Positions 1 through 5,946 of a DNA stretch of 12,096 bases are shown piece by piece. The translations under genes were made by a program, and so were the position numbers. Origin of the DNA: CAYRHS01 sp964424125. GTDB lineage: Bacteria; Actinomycetota; Acidimicrobiia; IMCC26256; JAOSJL01. How positions within the stretch are numbered: the stretch's first letter is position 1; each line of letters opens with the position of its first letter. The stretch spans positions 1-12,096 of the forward strand of contig CAYRHS010000093.1 of assembly GCA_964424125.1 (NCBI GenBank), given 5' to 3'. The notes below the pieces were generated by a model that saw only the letters and a program-made list of their open reading frames with translations, was not told the DNA's origin and made no database searches.

Positions 1-1
1 C

Positions 2-934
2 GGCCGGCGGGGGATCGACGAGGTCGGACACGTGTTCGTGTGCTGGAACCGCTTCGTGTCCTTCCACCAGGTCGCAGCGCTGGCCGGCCGGCGAACCTAC
101 GAGCTGCGTTCGTCCTTCCGCCCCACCTACAACATGGCCGCGAACCTCGTTCACCGCTACCCGCGTGACGAAGCGCTGCAACTGCTTCGACTGTCGTTCG
201 CGCAGTACCAGACGGACCGTGACGTCGTCGCACTCGAACGGCAGCTCGAGGGGAAACAACGCGAGGTCGAGCGCAAGCAGCACGGTGGCGAGATGCCGAC
301 GCGGCTCGAGCGTCAGCTCGCGCGGCTCGAGCGTCGGATCCGTCGCCGGACGAACAGCCTCGATCGAGAGTTCGAACGAGTGCTCGGCATCCTCGAGTCC
401 TGGAACCACGTCGACGCCTGGACCCTCACCGCCAGAGGAGAGCGATTGGCCCGCCTCTACGCCGAGATGGACCTGGTCATCTCCGAGTGCCTGGCCGAGG
501 ACGTGTTCGTGGGACTGGATCCCGGCGAGTTGGCTGCCGTCGTCTCCTGCTTCACCTTCGAGACCCGGGGCGAGGACGAGCCGCGGCGGATGACCTGGCC
601 CGGACCTCGGGTCCGCGACGCCTACGGGACCCTGTCCGACATCTGGCGCGATCTCACGGCGGCGGAGTCCGATGCCGGACTCCGTGCCACCCGCCCGCCC
701 GATCCCGGCTTCGTGCACCAGGCGGCGGAGTGGGTCCGAGGTGACGACCTGGCCGACGTCCTGGCGGACGACCTCGTGGGCGGGGACTTCGTGCGCGTCG
801 TCAAGCAGATCGTGGACCTGCTCCGACAAGTCGGGGACGTGGCGGACGGCGAGGTGCAGGCGACGGCACGTGAAGCCGCTGGCCGGTGCCAGCGCGGCAT
901 CGTCGCCGCGTCGACCCCCGGCGCGGGGCGCTGA
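2..934 (+). CDS. Ski2/HelY-type DEAD/DEAH-box RNA helicase, C-terminal part (5' end outside window)
   Basis: This is the C-terminal 310 residues of a superfamily 2 RNA helicase of the Ski2/Mtr4/HelY group, ATP-dependent enzymes that unwind structured RNA in the cytoplasm. The frame is open to the left edge, so the gene starts upstream. The first visible residues, RRGIDEVGH, match the end of helicase motif VI (GRAGRRGID). They are followed by SSFRPTYNMAANLVHRYP, a stretch typical of actinobacterial HelY proteins just after the RecA2 domain. A charged, Arg/Glu-rich segment of about 60 residues, probably coiled coil, comes next. The last third (ERLARLYAEMDLVISECL, LDPGELAAVVS, and FVRVVKQIVDLLRQVGDVAD near the end) resembles the DSHCT domain that closes this family. 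A GTG at 32 is an internal codon, because homology continues upstream of it. The helicase motifs I-V cannot be checked here. The next gene begins within 11 bases of the stop, suggesting one transcript. Confidence 0.88.
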   Translation, partial: GRRGIDEVGHVFVCWNRFVSFHQVAALAGRRTYELRSSFRPTYNMAANLVHRYPRDEALQLLRLSFAQYQTDRDVVALERQLEGKQREVERKQHGGEMPTRLERQLARLERRIRRRTNSLDREFERVLGILESWNHVDAWTLTARGERLARLYAEMDLVISECLAEDVFVGLDPGELAAVVSCFTFETRGEDEPRRMTWPGPRVRDAYGTLSDIWRDLTAAESDAGLRATRPPDPGFVHQAAEWVRGDDLADVLADDLVGGDFVRVVKQIVDLLRQVGDVADGEVQATAREAAGRCQRGIVAASTPGAGR

Positions 935-944
935 ATTGCCGGGC

Positions 945-1655
945 GTGACCCGAGGAGCGCCCTGGGAGGAATCCCCGGGCGACCAGCCCCCGCAGCGGGT
1001 GGCGGGGCTCGATGCCGAGCTCGCGCTGGCCGCCCAACGGGCACGCGGACGCGCCTTCGAGTTCGTGCCCGACGAGTCGTCCGATCTTGCTCGCGTCCTG
1101 GGACTCACTCCCGGGCGGGCACCGGTGGGGGAGCGGGTCGTGGCGCTCGACGGACTGTGGTGCGTGGCCGAGCCGGGCGACGCGAGGCTCGCGGCCCGGC
1201 CGCGCCGCCCGGCTCCTCCGCCAACGGAGCTGCTCGCGATCAACACGGTGGTGCTCGGCACGCCGCCGGATCACCTGGGCTGGTGGGCACGAGCCCCCCG
1301 ACTCCGGGTGGAGATCGACGGCCGCGTCCGCTTCGCCGGACGAGCATCCGGGGTGGTCGTGGCGAACGGCGAGTTCCTCCGTGGCCACGATGTGGCACCG
1401 TGCGCTCATCCGGGGGACGGGCACGTCGAGGTCCAGGTCTACGCGCTCCGCCGTGACGAACGGATCGCGATGCGGCAACGCCTCGCGACCGGCGACCACG
1501 TACCCCACCCGAGGATCTTCGAGCACCGTGGCCGCAGCGTCGAGATCGCGGCCGAGTCCAGCATCCTGGCGTTCGAGGCCGACGCAGTCCCTCGCGCCCC
1601 GACCCGGCGCCTGAGCCTGGCCGTGTTGCCGAACGTCGCGCGCGTGCTCGTCTGA
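945..1655 (+). CDS. Diacylglycerol-kinase-like protein lacking the GGDGT nucleotide-binding region
   Basis: A 236-residue protein that I read as a divergent member of the diacylglycerol kinase/YegS-like lipid kinase fold. The strongest match is ANGEFLRGHDVAPCAHPGDG (residues 140-159), which fits the family's C-terminal pattern of NG, a Gly-rich turn, P-x-A and DG followed by alternating beta residues (HVEVQVY). SSDLARVLGL (45-54) and LLAINTVVLG (96-105) sit where kinases have GxxNDxAR and the strand after the catalytic core. The N-terminal GGDGT motif that binds ATP in true kinases is absent, and the protein is shorter than usual (about 290-330). Catalysis is therefore doubtful. The start is uncertain: GTG 945 is chosen, but TTG 936, right after the helicase stop, is in the same frame. 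Neither has a clear ribosome-binding site, which suits translational coupling to the helicase. A diacylglycerol-kinase-like gene next to helY is, from memory, common in actinobacteria. Confidence 0.6.
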   Translation: MTRGAPWEESPGDQPPQRVAGLDAELALAAQRARGRAFEFVPDESSDLARVLGLTPGRAPVGERVVALDGLWCVAEPGDARLAARPRRPAPPPTELLAINTVVLGTPPDHLGWWARAPRLRVEIDGRVRFAGRASGVVVANGEFLRGHDVAPCAHPGDGHVEVQVYALRRDERIAMRQRLATGDHVPHPRIFEHRGRSVEIAAESSILAFEADAVPRAPTRRLSLAVLPNVARVLV

Positions 1656-1676
1656 GCGCGCCGGAGACGACCGGCG

Positions 1677-1707
1677 GCGAGGCGGAGCCCGCCGGACTCC
1701 GCCTCGC
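1677..1707 (+). terminator. Strong GC-rich hairpin after the diacylglycerol-kinase-like gene
   Basis: GCGAGGCGGAG (1677-1687) pairs perfectly with CTCCGCCTCGC (1697-1707): 11 base pairs closing a 9-base loop, 21 bases after the stop codon at 1655. No T-run follows, as is usual for hairpin terminators in very GC-rich actinobacteria. The terminator role is inferred from position and stem strength. Confidence 0.55.
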
Positions 1708-1711
1708 TCGG

Positions 1712-1739
1712 CACGGGCCGCCGGGACCTGGAGCCCGTG
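1712..1739 (+). terminator. Second tandem hairpin in the same gap
   Basis: CACGGGC (1712-1718) pairs with GCCCGTG (1733-1739) around a 14-base loop, four bases after the preceding hairpin. It is probably part of a double terminator separating the helicase transcript from the tandem ThyX-like gene. It lacks a T-run, so the role is inferred. Confidence 0.35.
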
Positions 1740-1783
1740 TGGCCGCTGGCGGCGCGGTCCCCGAGGAGGCGAGTTCGCGCCAG

Positions 1784-1789
1784 TAGGAT
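1784..1789 (+). promoter_or_regulatory. Candidate -10 element (TAGGAT) for a leaderless transcript
   Basis: TAGGAT fits the TANNNT pattern of actinobacterial -10 elements and ends 9 bases before the ATG at 1799, so transcription would begin at or next to the start codon. No Shine-Dalgarno lies at a usable distance; the only purine-rich run, GAGGAGG near 1763-1769, is about 30 bases away. No convincing -35 is visible. Confidence 0.4.
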
Positions 1790-1798
1790 CGGCGCTCC

Positions 1799-3403
1799 AT
1801 GTCCTACGTGGAGGAGCGCTTCGGCGACGAAGAGCGGGCCGTCCTCCGTCCGTACTTCACGAATCTCGACGGCCCCGTTTTCGCACTCGTCAACCTACCC
1901 GAGGTGGTCAAAGGGGCACTCTTCGCTCGATACTCGCGCTCGCCCAAGAGCCTCCGCCGGCTGTTCCTCGACGAGTTCGTCGGCGAGCTCGACCTCACTG
2001 GCGATCTCTCCGTGGACGCCACGATCGGACTGCGCCGGGCCGAAGAGCTCTACGACCGCATCTTCTTCGAATACGGTGACGACTCGGTCGCGCAGCTCGG
2101 TGGCGTCCACCTCGCCTGCGAGCAGGCTTCGAACGTGCTCACCAAGATCCTCGAGTGGGGTCGCCTCATGGCCTACCTCGAGCAGTCCACGCGCTACATC
2201 CCGTACGACATCCGGTTGGGCGGCCGGTACCGCTACCGACGCGACCCCGACGTACTGAAGTCGCCGCTCGGCGCGCGCTACGTCGCGGAGATGGACGCAT
2301 GCTTCGAGACCTACAGCCAGTTGTTGCCCGTGATGATGGACTGGGCGCGCGAGACCTTCCCGAAGGATCCGGCCGACTCCGACTTCGTCTACAAGCAGAG
2401 CGTGAAGGCCAAGGCCTGCGACGCGCTGCGCGGCGTCCTTCCCGCCGCGACGTTGTCGAACGTGGGCATCTACGGCACCGGCCAGGCGTACGAGGCGCTG
2501 CTGCTCCGCATGCGCGCCCATCCGCTGGCGGAGGCCCGGGACTACGCGGACATGATGCTCCACGAGCTGCGCAAGGTGATCCCTTCGTTCCTCACCCGCG
2601 TCGACCGCGCCGACCGGGGTGTCGCCTGGAGCCAGTACCTCGCCGAGACCAGCGACGACACGGCTGCGGCCGCGGCCGCGCTCTTCGCCGACGACCGGCC
2701 CGATCCGGCGCCCGCGGTGACGCTGCTGGACTGGGATCCGGAGGGCGAGGACAAGGTGCTGGCTGCGATCTGCTACCCGTACACCGACCTCCCCGAGGCG
2801 CAGGTCTTCGAACGGGTCCGGCGGCTCTCGACGGAGGAGAAGCTCGCCCTCGTGCGTGCGTACGTGGGGGAGCGGACCAACCGGCGCCATCGACCCGGCC
2901 GAGCCTTCGAGCGCGTCGGATATCGGTTCGACGTGCTCTGCGACTACGGGGCGTTCCGTGACCTGCAGCGCCACCGGATGCTCACCATCGACTGGCAGCC
3001 ACTCACGACCCGCCACGGGTACGAGATCCCGGAGGCGGTTCGGGACGCGGGGGTCGACGCGCGCTACACGGATGCGATGGAACGGTCGGCGGCGCTCTAC
3101 GACGAGCTCCGCGACGACTTCCCCCTCCAGGCCACCTACGCGGTCGCGCTCGGCTTCCGGATCCGTTTCGTGATGCAGATGAACGCGCGGGAAGCGATGC
3201 ACGTTCTCGAGCTCCGCTCCACGCCTCAGGGCCACCCCGCCTACCGCCGCGTGGTCCAGGAGATGCACCGACTCATCTCCGAGCGGGCCGGTCATCGCGT
3301 GCTCGCGACGGCCATGAGCTTCGTGGACCATGACGAACCCGAGCTCGAGCGGCTCGAGGCCGAGCGCGCCGCGGAGGCACGCCGGCTCGTGCCGCGAGTC
3401 TGA
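1799..3403 (+). CDS. Tandem ThyX-like protein (FAD-dependent thymidylate synthase family, degenerate duplicate)
   Basis: A 534-residue soluble protein built from two ThyX-like halves; ordinary ThyX, which methylates dUMP using FAD and methylene-tetrahydrofolate, is about 220-250 residues. First half: the FFEYGDDSVAQLGGVHLACE stretch (89-108) corresponds to the ThyX GHxSxxEH region. EWGRLMAYLEQSTRY (119-133) corresponds to RHRxxSxNxxSxRY with RHR replaced by WGR and EQSTRY kept. RGVLPAATLSNVGIYGTGQA (211-230) corresponds to ARxxLPxxxYTxFxxxxN. Second half: FRDLQRHR (386-393) keeps RHR but continues MLTIDWQPLTTRH, without the SxR spacing. RIRFVMQMNAREAMHVLELR (454-473) matches the C-terminal ThyX helix. 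The opening NLPEVVKGALFARYSRSPKS (32-51) is familiar from annotated tandem ThyX-like proteins of actinobacteria. Whether it makes dTMP is unknown; databases usually just call such proteins FAD-dependent thymidylate synthase. The ATG at 1799 is the first start and probably leaderless. It appears monocistronic. Confidence 0.82.
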   Translation: MSYVEERFGDEERAVLRPYFTNLDGPVFALVNLPEVVKGALFARYSRSPKSLRRLFLDEFVGELDLTGDLSVDATIGLRRAEELYDRIFFEYGDDSVAQLGGVHLACEQASNVLTKILEWGRLMAYLEQSTRYIPYDIRLGGRYRYRRDPDVLKSPLGARYVAEMDACFETYSQLLPVMMDWARETFPKDPADSDFVYKQSVKAKACDALRGVLPAATLSNVGIYGTGQAYEALLLRMRAHPLAEARDYADMMLHELRKVIPSFLTRVDRADRGVAWSQYLAETSDDTAAAAAALFADDRPDPAPAVTLLDWDPEGEDKVLAAICYPYTDLPEAQVFERVRRLSTEEKLALVRAYVGERTNRRHRPGRAFERVGYRFDVLCDYGAFRDLQRHRMLTIDWQPLTTRHGYEIPEAVRDAGVDARYTDAMERSAALYDELRDDFPLQATYAVALGFRIRFVMQMNAREAMHVLELRSTPQGHPAYRRVVQEMHRLISERAGHRVLATAMSFVDHDEPELERLEAERAAEARRLVPRV

Positions 3404-3421
3404 CGCCGGCCGGCGCTCTCC

Positions 3422-3438
3422 CGCCGAAAAAATCGGCG
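3422..3438 (+). terminator. Small hairpin with A-rich loop after the ThyX-like gene
   Basis: CGCCGA (3422-3427) pairs with TCGGCG (3433-3438) around a loop of five A, starting 18 bases after the stop at 3403. It is placed as a terminator would be, but with no T-run downstream on the + strand. On the - strand the loop becomes a T-run. Function is inferred from position only. Confidence 0.35.
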
Positions 3439-3441
3439 TCC

Positions 3442-3479
3442 GCCTGACCAGCCCCGACGCGCGACGGTGCTGGTCAGGC
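3442..3479 (+). terminator. Perfect 11-bp inverted repeat downstream of the ThyX-like gene
   Basis: GCCTGACCAGC (3442-3452) pairs perfectly with GCTGGTCAGGC (3469-3479). The 16-base interior can add a CCG/CGG pairing (3454-3456 with 3465-3467). It stands three bases after the A-loop hairpin and is the best terminator candidate for the ThyX-like gene. No T-run follows. Confidence 0.5.
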
Positions 3480-3499
3480 CGGTGCGCGACGCCTTGCTC

Positions 3500-3760
3500 C
3501 CGCTTGACAGCAGGGCCCCGCATGAGGCGTACTACGCGGCGTCCCTGCGCCCCTCCGGTCGTGGGCGTCGCCGGGGACTTGGGGGTCCAGGAGGCCAAGT
3601 AGAGAACACTGGAATAACCCGTCTGCCGCGCAGACCGGGCCAAACAGTGGCCCCAACGGTCTCCTGGACCCCTTCCACCGGCTTCCAGCAATCCCCAGCC
3701 TGCTGCCGCGGGGCCGGGAATGCGCCGTCCCGAGGGCACGTTCGGGAGTTGCGCGAGAAC
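3500..3760 (+). other. Gene-free, densely structured intergenic region (possible noncoding RNA or leader)
   Basis: No coding frame here looks real. Successive inverted repeats nevertheless fill the stretch: GCAGGG (3510-3515) with CCCTGC (3543-3548); the competing GCGCCC (3547-3552) with GGGCGT (3563-3568); the long stem-loop at 3582-3672 listed separately; CCGGC (3678-3682) with GCCGG (3713-3717), enclosing CAGCA (3686-3690) with TGCTG (3701-3705); and TCCCGA (3728-3733) with TCGGGA (3742-3747), flanked by GCGC on both sides. Unpaired purine-rich patches, such as the one near 3597-3617, are less GC-rich than the surroundings. I compared it mentally with RNase P RNA, tmRNA, SRP RNA, tRNA and common riboswitches and recognised none. 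Confidence 0.4.
3582..3672 (+). ncRNA. Long nested stem-loop, candidate structured RNA of unknown family
   Basis: GGGGTCCAGGAG (3582-3593) is the exact reverse complement of CTCCTGGACCCC (3661-3672). One G-U and two G-C pairs extend this inward to 15 pairs (3582-3596 with 3658-3672). Inside, CACTG (3607-3611) pairs with CAGTG (3645-3649). Within that, CCCGTCTG (3618-3625) pairs with CAGAC-C-GGG (3631-3639) around the loop CCGCG, with one bulged C. Three nested helices separated by purine-rich internal loops look like a folded RNA rather than a simple terminator. Strand is uncertain because inverted repeats are symmetrical; + is assumed from the flanking genes. No family is recognised. Confidence 0.35.
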
Positions 3761-3776
3761 GACCGGGGAGCACGGT

Positions 3777-3782
3777 TATACT
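3777..3782 (+). promoter_or_regulatory. Candidate -10 element (TATACT) for the DUF4193-lnt operon
   Basis: TATACT matches the TATAAT consensus at five of six positions in an otherwise GC-rich region. It would give a transcript starting near 3789 with a leader of about 80 bases before the ATG at 3868. No good -35 lies 16-18 bases upstream; TTGCGC (3749-3754) is 22 bases away, too far for a standard promoter. Confidence 0.45.
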
Positions 3783-3853
3783 CCGCGCCCGCGACCGCCT
3801 GACGACCGCCTGGCCGGCCTCATCTCGCGATGGCAGCCGTCGAACAAGCGCCC

Positions 3854-3858
3854 AGGAG
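3854..3858 (+). promoter_or_regulatory. Ribosome-binding site AGGAG deciding the start at 3868
   Basis: AGGAG lies 9 bases before the ATG at 3868. It favours that start over the in-frame ATG at 3886, which has no comparable purine run at the right distance. Confidence 0.6.
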
Positions 3859-3867
3859 CGGCCCCGC

Positions 3868-4353
3868 ATGGCCACCGGCACCAGCATGAGTGACGAGGAT
3901 CTGGACGACGACCCCCTCGACGACGAGTCGATCGATCTCGACGACGAGGAGGATCTGGAGCTCGACGACGACGTGGACGTCGACGCCCTCGACGCGGACG
4001 ACGACACCGCGCTCGTCGAGGAGGACTCGGAGGACGACGAAGAAGAGGACAAGGACGCCCCGGTCGCGACGAAGGTCTCCAAGGCTACGGCGGCACCGGC
4101 CGATGACGACGAGGCGCTCGATCTCGACGAGGAGCTCCATCCCGACGACGTCGAGGAACCCCTCGATGTCGTCCTGCGCGAGCGCACGGCCAGTCCGGAC
4201 GACGAAGAGGACGAGGAAGAAGCCGACGCCACGGGCGGTCGGCGGATCACGCCGCGAAGCCAGGACGAGTTCCTCTGCCAGTCCTGTTTCCTCGTCCTGC
4301 CTCGCAACCAACTCGCCGACGAGGAAGCGCAGCTCTGCCGGGACTGCGCGTGA
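3868..4353 (+). CDS. DUF4193-family acidic zinc-ribbon protein
   Basis: A 161-residue protein with two parts. Residues 8-63 and 79-121 consist mostly of Asp and Glu, with a short Lys/Thr/Ala-rich break at 64-78, and are probably disordered. The C-terminus has DEFLCQSCFLVLPRNQLA (133-150) and CRDCA (157-161). It carries four cysteines (C137, C140, C157, C160) in a CxxC-x16-CxxC arrangement that should bind one zinc. This C-terminus matches the actinobacterial DUF4193 family (DEFxCxxCFLVxxxxxLA...CRDCA), whose members are, from memory, usually about 100 residues, so the acidic part is expanded here. The molecular role is unknown. A contact with basic proteins, nucleic-acid machinery or RNA polymerase is conceivable but not shown. 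It opens the operon, with the promoter-like TATACT upstream, and its stop overlaps the lnt start by four bases (GTGA), so the two are probably translationally coupled. Confidence 0.8.
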   Translation: MATGTSMSDEDLDDDPLDDESIDLDDEEDLELDDDVDVDALDADDDTALVEEDSEDDEEEDKDAPVATKVSKATAAPADDDEALDLDEELHPDDVEEPLDVVLRERTASPDDEEDEEEADATGGRRITPRSQDEFLCQSCFLVLPRNQLADEEAQLCRDCA

Positions 4354-5921
4354 CCACCGCGGCGTCAGCCGCGACCGGAGATCGCGAGACCGTCCCGTCG
4401 ATCGGGCGGCGATGGTGGACACCGCTCGCGGCCAGCATCGTCACCGGCATCGCCGTGTTCGCGGCGATGCCGCCGTTCGACTTGGGGTGGGTGGCCTTCG
4501 TCGCCCTCGTCCCGCTCCTCTGGGTCTGGCGCGACGCCGGCGCGGGCCGGGCCGCGCGCTACGGGTTCGTCGCCGGTGTCGTCTACTTCTCACTGCTCCT
4601 CTCGTGGGTGTTCTTCTTCGGGCCCTTCGCCGTGGTCCCGTTCGTCGCGGTGCTGGCGGCCCAATGGGCGCTCATCGGCGCGCTCGTCGCCTGGCTCGCG
4701 CGCCTCCGCCTCCGGTCGCCGTGGCTCACGGCCGCGGTCTGGGTGACCGTCGAGGCGAGCATGGGCCGCCAGCCGCTCGGCGGCTTCTCGTGGGGTGAGG
4801 TCGGCTACGCGTTCCACGGCATCGGGCTCGTGCGCACCCTCGCCTCGTGGGGAGGCGTGCTGCTCGTCAGCTACGCGGTGGTGGCCACCAATGCGTTCCT
4901 TCTCGAAGCACTCCTCGCGTACCGCGCCCGATCAGCCCCCACCGCACGGCGCGATCTGGGCCGCTCCCTGGCGGGGTTGCTCGCGCTTGTCGTCCTGACC
5001 AGCGCGGCTTGGCTCGCGCGTTTCGAGCCCAGACCGACGGGCGAGCTGTCGTTCGCGCTGCTCCAGGCCAACGACCTCAACCGGGATCTGACCGCCCAGG
5101 AGCTGAACGCGCGATACTTGCCCCGGAACCACCTGCTCCTCGCCGACCGGCTCGAGGGAGACTACGACCTGATCGTCTTCCCCGAGTCGAGCCTCGACGA
5201 GGACCCTCGTCTCGACCCGAACGTGCCCGGCGACGACCTGGGCGCGCTGGACGACGAGTTGACGGATCTCGCCCGCGCCCATGACGCCTGGGTCCTCGCG
5301 AACGCGTCGGTCGAAGTCGACCACGACGAGCTCGAGAACACCGACTTCCTGTACCGCCCCGACGGGGAACTCGAGGGAACCTACGTCAAGCGCCACGTCG
5401 TGCCCTTCGGCGAGTACGTGCCGGGGCGCGACTACCTCGACTTCATCGGCGCGCTCGACCAGGTGCCGCGGGACTTTCGCGGCGGGGACGAACTCGGGAT
5501 CTTCGATGTCGCGGGGCACACGATCGGGAACGTCATCTGCTTCGAGTCCGCGTTCGGGCCCGAGTACCGAGACACCGTCCGGGCCGGCGCCGAGCTGATG
5601 GTCGTGCAGACCAACAACCGGAGCTACCGCCGATCGCAGAACTCGGAGCAGCACGTCGCCCTGAGCCAGATGCGCGCCGTCGAGACCGGACGCCCCGTCC
5701 TCCACTCGGCCATCTCGGGGATCACCGCGGTCATCGACGCCGACGGTGACATCCTCGAGACCACCGGGCTCTTCGACGTCGCGGCGGTCGAAGGCAGCGT
5801 CACGACGACCACCGGTGACACCCCCTACGTTCGCTTCGGCGATTGGGTGCCGGCGTTGACCTTGATCGTCACGCTCGGAGCCTTCGGGTTCGGTTTCGTC
5901 CGCGCCCGGCGCCGTTCCTAG
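4350..5921 (+). CDS. lnt: Apolipoprotein N-acyltransferase
   Basis: Lnt is the inner-membrane enzyme that adds the third acyl chain to the N-terminal cysteine of lipoproteins, using phospholipid as donor. The 523-residue length is standard. The N-terminal half has about seven hydrophobic segments (roughly 24-60, 70-116, 122-137, 160-185, 205-224), then an extracytoplasmic nitrilase-type domain, then a final membrane helix (about 499-517) and an Arg-rich tail. The catalytic triad is complete: E279 in VFPESS, K347 in YVKRHVVPFGEYVP and C397 in VICFESAFG. Spacing is close to that of E. coli E267, K335 and C387. The equivalent of the second conserved glutamate is E355 in PFGEYVP. GFSWGEVGYAFHG (145-157) is another family signature. 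Translation starts at GTG 4350, overlapping the DUF4193 stop. The polyprenol-mannose synthase gene or domain (Ppm1) that accompanies Lnt in mycobacteria is absent here. Confidence 0.95.
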   Translation: MTTAASAATGDRETVPSIGRRWWTPLAASIVTGIAVFAAMPPFDLGWVAFVALVPLLWVWRDAGAGRAARYGFVAGVVYFSLLLSWVFFFGPFAVVPFVAVLAAQWALIGALVAWLARLRLRSPWLTAAVWVTVEASMGRQPLGGFSWGEVGYAFHGIGLVRTLASWGGVLLVSYAVVATNAFLLEALLAYRARSAPTARRDLGRSLAGLLALVVLTSAAWLARFEPRPTGELSFALLQANDLNRDLTAQELNARYLPRNHLLLADRLEGDYDLIVFPESSLDEDPRLDPNVPGDDLGALDDELTDLARAHDAWVLANASVEVDHDELENTDFLYRPDGELEGTYVKRHVVPFGEYVPGRDYLDFIGALDQVPRDFRGGDELGIFDVAGHTIGNVICFESAFGPEYRDTVRAGAELMVVQTNNRSYRRSQNSEQHVALSQMRAVETGRPVLHSAISGITAVIDADGDILETTGLFDVAAVEGSVTTTTGDTPYVRFGDWVPALTLIVTLGAFGFGFVRARRRS

Positions 5922-5946
5922 ACTCGGCGGCGGAAGGGGAGTTCCC

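Noticed and set aside
3504..3535. Perfect -35-like TTGACA (3504-3509) as promoter for the structured intergenic region
   Set aside because: At 16-18 bases downstream there is no -10-like hexamer, and the nearest candidate, TACTAC (3530-3535), is 20 bases away and lacks the final T. It remains possible but is not supported.
1895..3739. 614-codon minus-strand open frame opposite the ThyX-like gene
   Set aside because: It lies antisense to a gene with clear family motifs and has a composition of Arg, Gly, Val and His expected from reading GC-rich codons backwards. No domain is recognisable.
3404..3867. tRNA, tmRNA, RNase P RNA or SRP RNA in the intergenic gap
   Set aside because: No T-loop GGTTCGANTCC, no CCA end, no RNase P or tmRNA core motifs and no SRP tetraloop region could be found on either strand by eye.
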